A stretch of 64,000 bases of DNA from Blattamonas nauphoetae (GCA_033064195.1 JARBJD010000006.1:558001-622000); one strand, 5' to 3'. Positions 1-13,103 are shown, counted from the stretch's first letter. Translations and numbers: made by a program. The notes: generated from the letters alone by a model not told the origin.

Positions 1-2
1 CT

Positions 3-385
3 TCTTTTGGATTGGTGGAAACAGAACACGGACTAGGATACCCACACGTTGGTTGCGATGTCACCGACGAGGCTCAGAGATTCCGCAGTGTGAGTGAATA
101 CCAGAGGAATTTCGAGTTGTGGAGAGAACCTACTCTCAAAGATGCGAGCCTCCATTCTTCCCTGTCTCCCCAAGTGCGCCTGCGATTGTCTGTTGTGATG
201 ACTTCCTCGCTGAGTGAGACGAATCAATGAACGGCTTGGATGTGGACGAGAAGGAAGTGTTGGTCAAGGCTCTGTGTCACACGAAGAGTGATCTTCTCGA
301 CGATTCGTCGTTTGATGCTCTTCAAACAGTTGAGATGCTGCTTCTGTGTGTAGGAACATCGGTTCCGGATTGGAGTATGGAGTGA
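3..385 (+). pseudogene. 3' end of an unrecognised plus-strand gene, frame broken
   Basis: A frame open from base 3 to the stop ending at 230 gives a polar, protein-like sequence. A second frame, from an ATG at 227 to a TGA at 383-385, gives 52 residues of helix-like sequence with acidic and leucine-rich stretches (MNGLDVDEKEV at the start). The two overlap by a few bases and read as one protein tail interrupted by a single frameshift near 225. The gene begins left of the window. I do not recognise the family; the composition resembles the ARM-like helical-repeat proteins nearby. It could also be one short final exon and chance open frame. Confidence 0.35.
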
Positions 386-838
386 TGGGATCCGTGGAGA
401 AAGTGGTGATAGGCTGCAATTGAAGATGGGAAGAGTGTTGAAGCATGTCTAACACAGCTGTCTCTGTTTGCATCTTTTCCTTCTCCAGATCAAACGTTCC
501 TTCGATTTACCTCCTTTTCTTCGTCCGTCTGAACTGCTATTACCGATATCTGTTTTCATTGTGATTATAGTTGTTGTTTTGTCTTCTTCTGGACTTTTGG
601 TTTGGTTTAGCTTGCCTCCACTCCCACCACGATAGAATTCGCCACAGAAAGCGATGAATGGAGGGACAGGGATGTCGAGAGTTTGATGTGAGATCCTCAT
701 TCATGTCGAAGACTAGAAATGCCCTCCTCGATCTGACACCAACAGACTGGGCAGGGTGCACAGAAGGAACTTGTGTCGACGCTGTTGCTGCATATGGATT
801 CTATGAACCCGAAAAAGCTTGTGTTTTTGTCATATGTT
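386..838. other. Spacer with no recognisable gene
   Basis: Only short overlapping open frames with unbiased composition are present. The stretch lies between the plus-strand gene tail on the left and the 3' end of the first minus-strand repeat-family copy, so it probably holds two convergent 3' ends. I see no repeat or RNA gene in it. Confidence 0.5.
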
Positions 839-3633
839 TCATGACTCTGATTCTCCCCAAGAGTGCTCCAAAAGTGTCGAAAAGTCAAACGAGGTCATCT
901 CGTCGATTGATCGAGAGAGCGTGAGTGTCCGGAAAATCGATCCCAAAATCGAAACTCCCATTTCGTATTCCTCCAAACTCGGACTCGCCTCGACTGCCAT
1001 CATCACACACTCCACAACACCAAATCGGCACAACTCAAGAACCTCATCACAATTGGCTGGCACACACACTTTCGACAGAAGCACAAGCGCTCCATTTCGC
1101 TTTGCTGGGATGTGGGAACTGGGGAAGGAAGAAAAGACAGAACGAGAACAGCAAACCCGAGAGTCAGGAGTACTCCACAACAAGGCAGTCTCCGCATGAT
1201 CGGCTGCACATCAGGAATGTCACTCTCTAAGAGATCGATGGAGACGAAACGAGAGACACACCGCCATCGGACCACAGCTCAATTAGTAGTGTCATCGTGT
1301 AAATCGTTATTGGGTCTGCACCCAAATCTGACACCTCTACTCTGCGAGTCAGGATAGAAAATTCATCTTTTGCTTCTCCAAACAGACTATCGAAGGCGAA
1401 TGGAGGAAGTCTGAGTCTGAGTTGGGATGAACAGAATATCATCAAGATCCACATAGCAGATTCGAACACGACTGAATTTTGGCTGGAATTCGAGGAGAAG
1501 TGTTGGAAGATGTTGAACCAACGATTCAATGAAGTGGCTGATGCTGTGTGGAGAGAATGGGTGACCATTTTGGTGAGGCATTCGAGAGCCCTCGAAATTG
1601 TCCTGAGGGGGTATTCAAGTAAAAGCGATCCATCGGAAAGACTCAGGATGAGTGCTGTCGAGAATTCAACAATTTGCTCTGATGGAAACGAGATGAACAG
1701 CTGGACAGAATCACGAGGTGATGTCGAATCGAGTGTGTTCAACATTATCTGCCTCACAATGTTGTGCTGACTTGGAAAGGTCTCGCTCATTTGATATTGA
1801 TGAAGCTCAGATCCCAATCCACGAAGAATGAAGGGATGAAGAAATGGGAGGTAATCATGAGGAGCAAACAAGTGACACAGAATCATCACATGTTCCGCGC
1901 TGATGTTGTGAAATATGAGAAATTTCCTCGACATCTCTCTCTCGATCACAACGTCGGCAGGGAAGGAGGAGATGAATCGTCTGATCTGATGATCGAACCG
2001 ATCAAGAATAATGAGAAGAGGGAGATTGGAAAAAAAGGCATCAGTGATGTGGAGGTGGACAAGTGTATCGTGGATGGAGGATGGGAGACATTCATCCTGT
2101 GCTGCATGGCACAAAAGTAGTGCAAGAACAATGTCCGATCCGTTCTGATCATCGAGATCAGGATCTACGAGGAGTCGGGAAAGTGTCTCAGATCGAGATG
2201 TGATGTTGTTGGAGGCAGAGAAGAGTCAAACGAGTGAAAGATCAGACGTTGAAGGAGATTGTCGATCCTCTATGGATACATTGAGCATGTCAACCACATT
2301 TCTGAGAAAAAGAATGAGAGGCTGAAGGCGGACCCATCGATGAGAGAAGACGGCAATCCAATCAGCATCCGCCCAACTCACCAGGATCGCTGAATTCATT
2401 CCATTCATTTCCATATTTCTGAATGTGACGTCGATGAGAGAATAACAGGCATTTTCGTTTGAGCGATGGAAGACATTTCGGAGCAGAGGACACACTGTCG
2501 ACACGATCTCAACAGGATCGGGCGCTTCAGAGAGGATCGTGTGCAAGTGCTCGGCGGCAATTGTTCCGAATGATCCAGTTTCAGAGAGGATGAAGTGAGT
2601 GAGCTTGGTGAGATAGGTTGGAGTGAGTGAGAGATGATTGAGGTTACCTGTTTGCTCGAAAATCATTTGACAATTGGTCAGATTCACAACTATGTCAATC
2701 TGATCAACCACACTGTGAGAGAATGAAAAGAGAAAGTTCAAACTCGAAGATGGTGTCTGAAGGAAGAGAACTTGTTCATCCTGCATTAACACATTAGCAA
2801 TATCCCACATTGTTGAGAATAACGAGGAAGGAGTCCAGATCATTGCGAAGAACGAAGAATGTGTCAGGGGACGATATACGTCGAGAATCTGGGAAGTTAA
2901 GTCATTCATTTCCGATGAGGAACATGTGACATTGGTTCGCTCCAAGACTTGTTTGAGAATTCCTGTGATGAACTTGACGAATAGCGCTTCAGGTGTTGGT
3001 GTTGTTTGTGGCTCGGGAAGGACTTTTGTTTGGATCAGCTTCATAATCCAATCGTAAAAGACAGTGGAAAACACAGAAATGCGAGAAGTCTCTGAATAAT
3101 CCCTGGAAGGAAGATGAGATGAGATCAACAAAAAACAAGGCAAACAAGTGGCCTGGCGTGGCGGAGGATGGTCACAATTTTGACGAAGGGGCGACATGAA
3201 GAAAGTGAAAATGCTGCGTAAATTGGTCAAACCGTCCAGAGTGTCAAAAAAATCTTCCATCGAGAATGGCATTGGGATCGTGAAGGATTCAGATCGTAAT
3301 TTTGCTCCAAACAGAGTCCAAACATACATCACAATAATCTCCTGATGGAGAATCATTTTTATGAATTCAAACATGGTGTAAGTCGTTTGATAGGTTCTCG
3401 TTGTGAGAATCATCCGATCGTGGTGTCGACATAGAATCTCTCAAAATCTTGAACAAATTATTCGATAAATCTTGCGAGAGAATGATTGGATGGGATTGAA
3501 TCAGAGAGTGAGATTCTTCATTCTGAGAAAGAGCGCTCGATTGATGTTGAGCGTTGTTGCCCGGTTCAAATGATGGATGCACATCGTTTGGATCACGCAA
3601 AGACGACAGGAGATCCGAGAGATCCAAATTCAT
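839..3633 (-). pseudogene. Repeat-family copy 1, broken helical-repeat gene
   Basis: First of four copies of one gene. The start ATG (3633) and first exon match copy 4, and the first intron (3372-3342, 31 nt) is conserved. After the segment near 2760 the sequence jumps from the middle of exon 2 into the end of exon 3, so about 700 bp including most of exon 3 is missing compared with copies 3 and 4. The 31-nt intron at 2743-2713 is kept. Near 2235 a CGA arginine codon of copies 3 and 4 is a TGA stop here, and the frame shifts again near 2110-2150. The C-terminal exon (1183-839) is still ARM-like. Function unknown; almost certainly not translated whole. Confidence 0.75.
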
Positions 3634-3799
3634 CAATTGATATCTCAACGAAGGTGTTTTCTGACTTGGATCTTCAAAGTGTGGTTTGGATCATCTCGAA
3701 TCATCCATAATTCACAAACAAAAGGGAAGAGTCAGAAATCAGAAATGCTTTTATGGAACGAAAGATGGATCACAAATCAAATCTTAATTCAGGAATGCC

Positions 3800-5830
3800 G
3801 ACGCAAGTGCTCCAAAAGGGTCGAAAAGTCAAACGAGGTCATCTAGTCGATTGATCGAGAGAGTGTGAGTGTTCGGAAAACCGATCCCAAAATCGACACT
3901 CCCATTTCGTATTCCTCCAAACTCGAACTCGCCTCGACTGCTCTCATCACACACTCCACAACACCAAATCGGCACAACTCAAGAACATCATCACGATTGG
4001 CTTGCACACACACTTTCGATAGAAGCACAAGCGCTCCATTTCGAAGAGCTGGGATGTGAGAACTGGGAGAGGGAGAAGATAACAGAACGAGAAGAACAAA
4101 CACGAGATTCAGGAGTACACCTCGACAAGGGTATCTACGCAAGAACGTCTGCATATCAAAGAAAGGGGGATCCAAACACAAATGGAGATGAAACGAGAGA
4201 CACACCTTCATCGGACCACCTCTGATCGGAGTCTGACAGCACAAACAACGTCAATGAGTCCTTTGACAAACCCCACGCAGTCAACTTGCGAGGAAGAACC
4301 GATAATGTTCGAAAAGCTTCTCCAAACAGACTTTCAAAGGCGAATGGAGGAAGTTTGAGTCTGAGTTGGGACAAAGAAAGTGTCATCAACAGCCGTAGCG
4401 TATCTTGTAATGCTTCAGAATTTCCGTTTGGATTCGAAAAGAGACGATGGAAGGTGTTGAACCAACGATTCAACGACGTCGCTGATGCTGTGTGGAGAGA
4501 AGAGAAGGCCAATGTGGCGATCAGTCCGAGAGTCCTTGCCATTTTCTTGAGAACGGATGCCAGAATATGCGATCCTTCATAAAGTCCGATGAGGACTGCG
4601 ATCGAGAATTCCACAAGTTGATCCGATGGAAACGTGATGAACAGCTCGAAAAAATGATATTTAGAATGTGGGAATCATGTGAGGCAGTTTCGCTCGTGTT
4701 ATGTTGATGAAGCACAGATCCCAACCCACGAAGAATGAAGGGATGCAGAAACATGAGATAGCAGCAATGAGTAAAACGGAGACACAGAATGGCCAAGGTA
4801 AACCTGCATTCGTTTGTATACATTAGGAACATTTTCGATATCTCTCTCTCAATCACAATATCGGCAGGGAAGGAGGGGAGGAAGCGGCTGACCTGAGATC
4901 GGAGCGGGTCAATACGTCTGAGAAGATGGATTGTGGAAAAAGAGGGATCGGAGAGGTGAAAGTGGAAAATTGCTTCATTGAGCAACGATGGTATTCTTTC
5001 ATCCTGCACTGCGTAGCACAATAGAAGGGCAAAAACAATGTCTGATCTGTTCTGATCATCGAGATCAGGATCTCCGAGGAGTCGAACAAGTCTCTCAGAT
5101 CGAGATGTGATATTGCTGGAGGCAGAGAAGAGTCAAACGAGTGAAAGATCAGACGTTGAAGGAGATTGTCGATCCTCTATGGATACATTGAGGAGTTCCA
5201 TCATATCGAGGAGAAAATGAATGAGAGACCGAAGGTGGATCCATCGATGGGAGAAGACGGCAATCCAATCAACACCGGTCCAACTCGCCAGGATCATCGA
5301 ATGTTTTCCATTCATCTTCATGTCCATGAATGTGACGATGAGAAGAGAAATACACTGTCGACACCATCTCACTTGGATCGGGCACGGCAGAGAGGAGCTT
5401 GCTCAAATGGTCTGCAGCCATTTCTCCGATGGATCCAGTTTCAGAGAGAGTGAAGTGAGTGAGCTTGGTGAGATAGACTGGAGTGAGTGACAGATGATTG
5501 AGGTTACCCGTTTGTTTGAAAACAGAGATGCTGTCGGAAAGAGACTGAATGATTTCACTTTGATCCACCAAACTGGGAGAGAATGAAAAGAGGAAGTTCA
5601 AACTCGAAGATGGTGTCGTCGAAGTGATCGCGAGGGACCCTTTCGGACTCATCGAATTCTCCAAAAGTGACGAATGGTGTTGGGTCCCAATCTGTCTCGC
5701 CTGTTTCGATTCGTCTCGCTCGGATCTCATGATTCAAGTTGAGAACACGATGATCTCTCTCAACATTCTGATCTTCCCGAAAAATGGACGATTCAGAATG
5801 CCGAAACGGGTAGTCCATCCAAAAGTGTCG
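3800..5830 (-). pseudogene. Repeat-family copy 2, 5'-truncated and broken
   Basis: Homology to copies 1, 3 and 4 begins inside exon 3 (near 5830) where it directly abuts the last exon of copy 3; the first two exons are absent. The remaining body is split over several frames (5730-5269, 5372-5133, 5021-4521, 4614-4156, 4244-3843). It shares with copy 1 the same TGA at the position where copies 3 and 4 have CGA, and in the last exon a GAG after the conserved SID triplet is TAG (3845-3843). Sharing the first lesion with copy 1 suggests copies 1 and 2 descend from one already broken gene. Confidence 0.75.
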
Positions 5831-8800
5831 AAAAGTCAAACGAGGTCATCTCGTCGATTGAAGCAGAGAATGCGAGAGTTCGGAAAATCGATCCCAAAAT
5901 CGACACTCCCATCTCATATTCCTCCAAACTCGAACTTGCCTCGATTGCCCTCATCACACACTCCACAACTCCAAATCGGCACAACTCAAGAATCTCATCA
6001 CAAGTGGTTGGCACACACACTTTTGTCAGAAGCACAAGAGCCGCATTTCGCTTTGCTGAGATGTGAGAACTGGGAGAGGGCGGAGATGATCGAATGAGAA
6101 CATCAAACACGAGATCCAAGAACACAACTCGGTAAGAGCGCTCCCTTCTGACCGCCTGTACGCGAAGCAGGTGACTGTCTAAGAGAACAATGGAGATGAA
6201 ACGAGAGACACACCATCAATGAACCGCATCTCAGAAACAACTGACAACACAGACAACGTCAAGAAGTCCATGGGGATCCCTGTCGCATTCCATTTCTGAG
6301 GAAGGACAGAAAATTCGGCTTGAGTTACTCTGAACAGACTTTCGAAGGCGAATGGAGGAAGCCTGAGTCTGAGTTGGGACAAACAAAGTGTCATCAACAG
6401 CCATAAAACTGAGTCGAACTCTTTCGATTGTCTTTGTATAGTCGATACGACATCAGTGAATTTGATGAACCAACGAATCAACAAAGTGGCTGATGCTGTG
6501 TGGAGAGAATGGGAAGCGAGTGTTGTGATTAGTTGGAGAGATGACTGTATATCACGCCCATCATATGTCCCGAATGGCGATCGTTCGGAAAGACTGAGGA
6601 GGAGTGCGATGGAGAATTCCACAATTTGATCCGATGGAAACGTGATGAACAGCCGGACAGAATGATGAAGTGATGGCGACAGTACTGCGCTCCACAAACA
6701 TATTTCCAGAATTTTGGAACGTTTTCTGGGCTTGTTGCTCGTCTGATGTTGAAGCACAGATCCCAGCCCACGAAGAATGAAGGGATGGAGAAACATGAGA
6801 TAATCACGAGGAGCGAACAGGTGACACAGAATCTCCAAACCCACCGTGCCTATGTCGCGAAACTTGAGTAGTGTTCTCGAGATTTCTCTCTCAATCACAA
6901 CATCGGCAGGGAAGGAGGAGAGGAATCGACTGATCAGGTGTTTGGATTGGCCAAGAATGAAGAGAAGAGGAATAGTGGAAAAAGAAGGATCAGCGATGTG
7001 GAGGTGGACAAGTTTATCGTGGATGGTGGACGGGAGACGTTCATTCATCGCTGCATGGCACAATACGATCCCACAAATGATTTTTCGTCTGTGCTGATTC
7101 TTGAAAGCAGGTTTTGTGAAGAGCCGGACAAGTCTCTCAGATCGAGATGTGATATCGTTGGAGGAAGAGAAGAGTCGAATGCGTGAAATATCAGACGTCG
7201 ACGGAGACTGTCGAGGGTTATGTGAATATGCTATTAATTTGACCAAATGTGGGAGAATACGTTTGAGGGAGTCGATGCGGATCCATCGATGTGAGAAGAG
7301 AGCAATCCAATCAGCATCTGTCCAACTCGCCAGGATCACAGAATCCATTCCATTCATCTCGAGTTCTTTGACGACGATGATGAGAAGAGCATTACAGGCA
7401 TTTTCGTTTGAGCGATGGAAAGCGTTTCGGAGCAGAGGATACACGGTCCACACGATCTCACCAGAATCGGGGACGGCAGAGAGGAGCAGGCTCAAATGTT
7501 CAGTGGCTATTTCACCGAAGGATCCAGTTTCGGAGAGGATGAAGTGAGTGAGTTTGGTGAGATAGGCTGGAGTGAGTGACAGATGATTGAGGTTGCCCGT
7601 TCGTTTGAAAATAGAGATGCTGTCGGAAAGAGACTGAATGATTTCACTTTGATCCACCAAACTGGGAGAAAATGAAATTAGAAAGTTCACACTCGAAGAT
7701 GGTGTCGTCGAAGTGATCACGGGGGACTCTTTTGGGCTCGTCGAAGTTGGCAAAATCACGGAATGGGGTCGGGTCCCAATCTGTCTCGCCTGTTTCGATG
7801 AGTCTCGATCGGATTTCATGAATCAAGTTGAGAACACGCAGAGAGCCTTCCCGACCTTGTTCCTCTCGAGACATGGACGATTCCGAAAGGATGTCATCGT
7901 CGATGTCGCTGCTGTGGGATGGAGGATAGGGCATTTGTGTGGAGAGGTGAGTGTCTTCCGAATCGAGTGTCCCTTCGCGACTGCTTCCGAATGAGGATGG
8001 CGTGGGATACTGGGTTGAGTGAAGAGTGGACTCGTCGTGGAGTTTCGATGAGAGATGACTCGCTTCGATGAAAACCAGCGATGGAGGATCACGTTGCTCC
8101 AGTTGTGCGACCAGTGTGGATGGGAGAGTGTCTGGCTTGTTCAGAATGCTCTGACACATTTCAGCGATAAACTTCATCACAAACGAGAAACACGGCTTGT
8201 TCAGAAATGTGAGGTCATTCTGCATCGAAAAGGAAGAGTTTGAAACTGAATGAAGCACACCGCGTTGGATTCGTCTTTCGTCAACTGTTGCAAAATGGTC
8301 AGAAAATCAGAAAAAAGCCATTCACTGCGAGAGGTTTTGAGAGAATTCATGAAAATGTCTCTTTGTTTCCAGATGGCATCCCGTATGCATATAAAGGCAA
8401 TATTCCCTGATAGATGTAAGAAAACTTGCTCACTGTGCATCAATATGTATGAAACATCCTGATATGTTGCATAGGACGATGATTCATCCCAAATCATGGC
8501 GAAGAACGAAGAATGTGTCAATGGACGGTACACGTCGAGAATCTGGGAAACAAAATCATTCATTTCCGATTGGGAACAAGTTACATTGGTTTGCTCCAAG
8601 ACTTGTTCGAGAATTCCTGTAATGAACATGACGAATAGCGTTTCGGGTGTTGGGGTCGGTTGTGGCTCGGGAAGGAATTTGGTTCGGATTAGCTTCATGA
8701 TCCAATCGTAAAAGACAGTGGACAACACAGAAATGCGGGAAGTCTCGGAATAATCCCTGCAAAGAAGATGAGATGCGGTCAAGAAAAAACAAGGCAAACA

Positions 8801-9215
8801 AATGGCCTGGAGTTGTGGAGAATGGTCACAATTTTGGCGAAGGAGCAACATGAAGAAAGTGAAAATGCTGTGAAGATCGGTCAAACCGTCCAGAGCATCG
8901 AGAAATGCATCCAACGAAAGGGGCATTGGGATCGTGAAGGATTCAGATCGCAACTGTGCTCCAAAAAGGGTCCAAACATACATCACAATAATCTCCTGAT
9001 GGAGAATGATATGCTCAAATTCAAACCTGGTGTATATAGTTGATAAGGAACTCCTTGTCTGAATCCTCCGGTAGTGGTGTAGAAAGAAACGTGTCCAAAA
9101 TTTTATGCAAATTATTCAATAACTCTGGCGCGAGAATGATTGGACTGGATTGAATCTCAGAGTGAGTATCTTCATGACGAGGAAGAGCACCTGATTGATG
9201 TTGAACATCAGTCAT
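5793..9215 (-). CDS. Repeat-family copy 3, intact helical-repeat protein (about 1,053 aa)
   Basis: Five exons join in one frame: 9215-9027, 8995-8261, 8219-7693, 7661-6214 and 6055-5793, giving 1,053 codons plus stop. Introns are GT-AG and 31, 41, 31 and 158 nt long; phases agree at every junction. The product is soluble-looking and made of repeated leucine-rich helices typical of ARM/HEAT folds, with a serine-rich polar linker around residues 340-420 and a final ARM-like block (5793-6055). I do not recognise a function; the family seems lineage-specific and multicopy. The start is the only ATG in exon 1, but copy 4 begins further upstream, so copy 3 may have lost about 24 N-terminal residues. 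Last codons after the STLL motif run into copy 2 sequence, a chimeric end. Confidence 0.75.
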
Positions 9216-9929
9216 TCCGGCTTCCGGTATTTGGTTCTCATTTTTTTCAAGGAAAGGGTTGATCTCAACTTATCCGCGAATTGAAGAAAAATAAAAAAAT
9301 AGAGCAGTGAGTGACATTGATACGATCACACGAGATGGTGGTTTGTTCCTCAATTTCAATGTCTTCCTGCTGAGATCTCCAAACCTGCTCATTGTTCTTG
9401 AAATACCACGAGTCAGATGATAAGTGAATTGAGTGAAATGTGAACGTGTGACATCGAATTCAAACGAAACTGTGACCACTTTCTGGTGGAACAACACGTG
9501 GAGTTTCTACACCAACGGTTGTGAATTGTGTGTAGGTTTCTAGTGATGAAATGATCGAGAACGAGTGTGTAGAGATGTGAAACTGTTTAGAAGGATTCCC
9601 GAGTCGATCTGGCAGACAATGGGTGAGATCATCACTCCTTATCACTCGAACAGTCAATTCGACTCCTCTTTGTTTTGGTACTCATCTTTGTATCCTGTAT
9701 AGTCGTATCTCTCAAGTATGTTCCTGACAACACCTATTTCAGGGATTATTAGATGTTTTCAGAATTCGATCCCAATCGTTCAATGAATCCAAACATCCCA
9801 CGACTTTCTTGTGCATATTTTTCTTTTTTCCTCTGTCCTTTCTCATGATGATCTTCATTTTTCGATTGTGATCATTCTCCTTTCCCTTCGTCTTCTTCTT
9901 TTCCAGGTGAACTCTCTATTTCGAGATAC
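9216..9929. other. Spacer between divergent genes, promoter region
   Basis: No convincing coding frame. It separates the 5' end of copy 3 (minus) from the 931-residue gene (plus), so it should contain both promoters. A pyrimidine-rich tract ending in CAG at 9900-9906, 24 bases before the ATG at 9930, looks like a splice acceptor, so the plus-strand gene may have an untranslated or tiny first exon here. Confidence 0.45.
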
Positions 9930-12725
9930 ATGAACACCAGATTGATCTTAACTCACCTCCAATCATCAACATGTGACTTGAAACCAATTGGCAGTATTGA
10001 GATACCCTCATCGGAACTCGTTAATGAATCTGGAGCACTGGAGTTTCCACCGTTCCTCGCCATCGATATCGAAGATTCACATCCATCTGATGAAGATATT
10101 TGCCACTTCTTGAAGACACTCGCAACCTACACGCGAGACCACAAACATATCGCACCTCATGTCATCAATCGAATCATCGAAATCCTAAAGAGACTCCAAC
10201 ACAGGATTTCCAAATCCAATGACTCACGAGACGAGTCTCTCTTCATATTTCCCTGTTTGGGTCGGGTTACCGATCTGTCCCGCTTTGAGACATGGACTTT
10301 GCATGTTCTTTTGTCCACCCAAAACACTCGCCTCTCTGCCGCTGTCCTTAACCTTTTTCGGGAGGATATTCCGGGTTCCTCACGGAAAGACATTATGAAT
10401 GCATTGATTTCAGGTTTTATTCCCTCCCTTCTCTCCGCATTGGGGGAGGAATCGCTCCTCTCGCTGCCTCCATCAGATCCACTCCACGAAGCTCTCTTTG
10501 CCTTTCTGGCACAATTAATCGGAACACTGAAATGGTCTTCATGGTCAACAGTTGCCACACCGTCCGAAGAGCTCGCATCACCACTCCTCGATCACCTGCT
10601 TGTCACCATCCGTCCTCTCCTCATTCTCCATCTCAAATCTCCAACATTCATCTCGCAGTCAATTAATCACCGCTTTTGGTGTCACCATCTGTTCGAAGAC
10701 TATGTGTTCAATGACAAAGTCCCGCCGAATCTCCAGCGTTTGGCTGTTGTTCATGTTTTGCGTCAATGTGCCAATCTGCGTCAAGTTCAGAACGAGTTGG
10801 GAGCATTGCTGACGGGATTGATGCAGGAAGTGTGGGAAGAGAGGATGAAGGAGGGTTTGGTGGAAGATGCCGTTCTTCCCCTGTTCGTGTCCACTCCTCT
10901 CCGCACCAACATGACACCACTCGAAATGGTCCCCCTTCTGGACTCGGCGAGTGCCTTCCTCGCTTCGACGCCAAATCTCTCCGACGCGGACGCTGTCTCT
11001 GTCACTCTGTTCCTGACGTCGTTCGACAACATGATTTTGGTGAAATCGAAAAAGGAAAAGGACGTATTGAGTTCAGCTTTTGTCGATTCGCTCTCGTCCT
11101 GCCCTCCATTCGCCACGAGCGTTGCTAAACTGATGCTTCTCTCTATGACATGCTCTCACTTGGAAATCGGGGAAGAAAGGAGATTGTTCTGGACTTCTTA
11201 CATCTTCAGAAAGAAAGGAAATGTGAAGTCTGTCGTCAGCAGTGGATTATTCACCCATCTCGCAGCGGTTCTTCAGACGCTCCAATCTGATTGGTCTGAC
11301 GACGACATTGACACCATTCACTGCTTCTTCGCTGACGTCATCGAAATAGTTTTGGATGTGAACGCTCCGCATAGAGCCTCTCTCTTCTCAAACTCAAAAA
11401 TCCAAAAATTTCGACACACTCAACAAACAGTCGTGAACAATGTTCTTGTCCCACTTCGCCAGTCTCTTGTCCACTGTGCCAGAACGAACCATTTGATTGT
11501 TCCTAATTTCGACTTGCTTTCATGCCCAGACATCAATCACCCAGACACAATTCCATTCTTTGAGGGAGTGTGGGATGAAGTGCGTCGGGAGGCGATTGGT
11601 CTTGTGTGTGGAGACGACAGAGCAGCAGCTCCGGTGTTTCTGACGATGAATCTGTTCTCGCATCTGTCAATGGAAGAGACGCAGTCAGGCCTGTCTTCTC
11701 TCTCTTCATATCTTTCGACAACACCTTCTCCACCTCTCCCTGTTGCCTCTTGCATCTGTGTCTTCCTCGACACAATCACGACTGCCTTCTCGCTCTCGTT
11801 GTCTGAACAGGAGAATGCCCGCCATTATCGTTTCGCGCCTTGGAAAGATTCTCTGCTTCAACTTTGGATTCGTTCAAATCCCACTTTTGCGAACTGTTTT
11901 GCTCAGACGATTCCCACATTTTTCATCACCAGCGACATTGAGATCGAGTCCTCAGTGCGAGTCATGATCAAATTTGTCCTGGACTTTTCGGAAAACCTGT
12001 CTGAAATCGCTACGTCTCTCGTCGACGCTGGCTTTATCTCAAACTTGGCACTCGTTTTGATGAAACCTGACAGTCAAACAAATAGTCAGTATTCCTTCCT
12101 CGATGCCAACGTTCAATGCTTCCTGAAAGTGGTGAGTGCTTGTCTGAACAATATTCCATCTTCAGTGAACGTATCCAAGAATACTCAGGTGAGAGATTCC
12201 GAATCCAGAGCACGCACTCTCATGAATGTGTTGGACCCGTCCCAACCTTTTCTGGCGTCTCTGCTTGCTCCTCTGTCGTTGTCTCGATGTGTTTCTTCTT
12301 CGATTATTCATCTGAATGAGTTGTTGGAAGGAGTCGGAAAAGCGGAATGGGACTGTCCGATTCTGACGAGATCACTCGCGAAATGTGGATTTCATGTTGC
12401 AACAATGAGACTTTGTGATTTGACGGAAGAGAATAAACATCAAGTCTTGATGCTCTCTTTGTTCGGCCATGACAAACCTGATTCGAGGCTCCTCAGTTTC
12501 GAGCGATTCTTCTTCAACACACCCAAGCCTACATCGTCATCGAACCGGACAGTCACAACACTGCGAAAGAGGATGATGGGACGGAACGTGGAAGGACTTG
12601 AGGATCTGAGCGAGAAGAATCTGCTCTGTCCTGATCTGTCTAGTCCTGACGATGAGGTCACCAAGCGAGCCAAGCAATTCATCATCAACACCGGATTCAA
12701 TGGTTGGCGGATCCGATTGCGCTAA
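9930..12725 (+). CDS. ARM/HEAT-like helical-repeat protein, 931 aa, function unknown
   Basis: A single uninterrupted frame from ATG 9930 to TAA 12725. The product is dominated by amphipathic helices rich in Leu, Ser and Phe (for example around residues 120-260 and 290-400) with no signal peptide, membrane segment or catalytic motif that I can see. That pattern fits an alpha-solenoid scaffold. It lies between two copies of the minus-strand repeat family and faces copy 4 tail to tail; it is not itself a copy of that family. Codon use and GC look like those of the transporter and dynein-like genes, in contrast to the AT-rich spacers. A possible acceptor just upstream leaves open an extra first exon. 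Confidence 0.75.
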   Translation: MNTRLILTHLQSSTCDLKPIGSIEIPSSELVNESGALEFPPFLAIDIEDSHPSDEDICHFLKTLATYTRDHKHIAPHVINRIIEILKRLQHRISKSNDSRDESLFIFPCLGRVTDLSRFETWTLHVLLSTQNTRLSAAVLNLFREDIPGSSRKDIMNALISGFIPSLLSALGEESLLSLPPSDPLHEALFAFLAQLIGTLKWSSWSTVATPSEELASPLLDHLLVTIRPLLILHLKSPTFISQSINHRFWCHHLFEDYVFNDKVPPNLQRLAVVHVLRQCANLRQVQNELGALLTGLMQEVWEERMKEGLVEDAVLPLFVSTPLRTNMTPLEMVPLLDSASAFLASTPNLSDADAVSVTLFLTSFDNMILVKSKKEKDVLSSAFVDSLSSCPPFATSVAKLMLLSMTCSHLEIGEERRLFWTSYIFRKKGNVKSVVSSGLFTHLAAVLQTLQSDWSDDDIDTIHCFFADVIEIVLDVNAPHRASLFSNSKIQKFRHTQQTVVNNVLVPLRQSLVHCARTNHLIVPNFDLLSCPDINHPDTIPFFEGVWDEVRREAIGLVCGDDRAAAPVFLTMNLFSHLSMEETQSGLSSLSSYLSTTPSPPLPVASCICVFLDTITTAFSLSLSEQENARHYRFAPWKDSLLQLWIRSNPTFANCFAQTIPTFFITSDIEIESSVRVMIKFVLDFSENLSEIATSLVDAGFISNLALVLMKPDSQTNSQYSFLDANVQCFLKVVSACLNNIPSSVNVSKNTQVRDSESRARTLMNVLDPSQPFLASLLAPLSLSRCVSSSIIHLNELLEGVGKAEWDCPILTRSLAKCGFHVATMRLCDLTEENKHQVLMLSLFGHDKPDSRLLSFERFFFNTPKPTSSSNRTVTTLRKRMMGRNVEGLEDLSEKNLLCPDLSSPDDEVTKRAKQFIINTGFNGWRIRLR

Positions 12726-13103
12726 AGGGACACACTGCATGTCCTGAATGAGCACTCTTCCTCGGCCGCCTTCCGATCTGTTCGAATCATTCTGAACTTT
12801 GCCGATTTCCTGAACTGACAAATTCTCATCACTCTTTCTGTTAAACGAACTCTTTTGATCTCATTTCACCAGAAAATATCATCATCACCATTCTTCTATT
12901 TCGTTTCAATACTCGCTTGAACAAGACATCTGAATTGAGATTACTGAGATCAAACAACAGAATTGAAGAGCAAGGGAGGGCTTTCACGATGTGGTGGTGA
13001 AAGAGGGCGATCAGATTCCCTATCGTTCTGTCATAACGATACCCGAAAATGGGTTAAAGAGTCCTTTCCTTCAGTGGAACACAGTTCATGACACTGAATC
13101 TCT
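12726..13103. other. Convergent 3' spacer
   Basis: AT-rich stretch between the stop of the 931-residue gene and the stop of repeat-family copy 4. No coding frame, RNA gene or repeat seen. Confidence 0.5.
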
